Positions 63,769 to 64,000 of a DNA stretch of 64,000 nucleotides are shown here, piece after piece. The notes under the pieces were generated by a model. That model saw only the letters and a program-made list of their open reading frames with translations. It was not told where the DNA came from and did no database searches. Each line of letters opens with the position of its first letter. The first letter of the stretch is position 1. The position numbers and the translations under genes are program-made. The DNA is from Cardinalis cardinalis (Eukaryota; Chordata; Aves; Passeriformes; Cardinalidae), in NCBI GenBank assembly GCA_014549065.1, contig JACDOX010000034.1, positions 4,721,065-4,785,064 of the forward strand, given 5' to 3'.

Positions 63769-63863
63769 CTTCTTCTTCTGTTTGTCTCCCTCAAATATTT
63801 CATTGCCTTGCTCCGATGCATTTTTTGATCCTTTTTCAATGCCCGACGTTCTTCTTGTAAATC
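63769..63863 (-). CDS. CEP126: CEP126 exon 2, charged coiled-coil start
   Basis: The exon is 95 bases, read in phase 0 from DLQEERRALKKDQ to ETNRRRR, then two bases of a split Arg codon. It matches the human segment EERQILLQQQK through NRRKK in length and charge pattern. The acceptor is a good pyrimidine-rich ...tttgaacag. The donor is AAG|GCAAGT, a GC donor. Using the nearby GT (four bases on) would shift the frame and give a stop two codons into exon 3, while the GC site joins NRRRR to AFEQRQ exactly as in human. It encodes the beginning of a highly charged helix likely to form a coiled coil. The start codon is in an upstream exon outside the window. Confidence 0.88.
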
Positions 63864-64000
63864 CTGTTCAAAATGAAACATTAAATCTCTACCCCTAAGA
63901 CTGTGTTAAGGACAACAGAAATTGGATGGAACTGCTCATTAAATGATACAATAACCTGTGTGATTGGCCTTCTATAGAGTAGGTCCCATAACTGTATGTG

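Larger units (their letters stand above)
30298..63863 (-). other. CEP126: CEP126 gene, exons 2 to 10 (exon 1 outside window, last exon unresolved)
   Basis: Nine exons chain on the minus strand with matching phases: 63769-63863, 55018-55163, 53542-53662, 49935-50133, 37845-39963, 33828-33952, 33446-33533, 32709-33005 and 30298-30361. They total about 3,254 coding bases (near 1,084 residues); human CEP126 is about 1,117. The family protein (Pfam K1377) binds microtubules, sits at the centrosome, pericentriolar satellites and base of the primary cilium, and supports cilium formation. Identification rests on recalled human sequence: the charged N-terminal helix, the QLLEKQHLNNLE block, the SLDSLEAGE block and the C-terminal SSVSESTAQF block all fit in the right order. 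In human the neighbours are ANGPTL5 at the 5' side and CFAP300 then YAP1 at the 3' side; none was seen here, so the left part of the window may be the CEP126-CFAP300 gap. Oddities are a GC donor after exon 2 and an in-frame TGA near the start of exon 9. Confidence 0.9.

Overview
The window looks like avian nuclear DNA, probably from a neoavian bird. It carries many decayed CR1 LINE copies, which is the signature bird retrotransposon, and a solo-LTR-like repeat that I recognise only from memory of bird sequence. The one protein-coding gene I can identify is CEP126 (centrosomal protein 126, KIAA1377), on the minus strand. It was recognised by protein similarity recalled from the human family, not by a database search.

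Layout. Positions 1 to about 27,000 read as intergenic or unassigned sequence. They hold scattered CR1 fragments, one LTR-like repeat beside an internally deleted CR1, and a pyrimidine pentanucleotide tract broken by a 320-base assembly gap. A few GC-richer islands there could not be named. A CR1 with a long but broken reverse-transcriptase region lies at about 28.33-29.65 kb. From about 30.3 to 63.9 kb, nine consecutive coding exons of CEP126 can be chained on the minus strand with consistent splice phases. They total about 3.25 kb of coding sequence, against roughly 1,117 residues for the human protein. Exon 1, with the start codon, lies beyond the right edge. The last exon or exons are unresolved: three candidate 3' segments are given between 27.1 and 30.0 kb.

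Gene structure. Exons 2 and 3 encode the charged, coiled-coil-like N-terminal part. Exon 6 is a single 2.1-kb exon with most of the protein. Exons 7 to 10 encode the C-terminal part. Two points stand out. The donor after exon 2 is a GC donor, and only that reading keeps the frame. The strongest acceptor of exon 9 puts an in-frame TGA four codons into the exon, avoidable only by a tandem acceptor 21 or 24 bases downstream.

No tRNA, rRNA, CRISPR, operon or prokaryote-type feature was seen, and nothing here is a clear new biological system. The most informative items are the splicing peculiarities, the unsettled 3' end of CEP126 and the rearranged CR1 copies.
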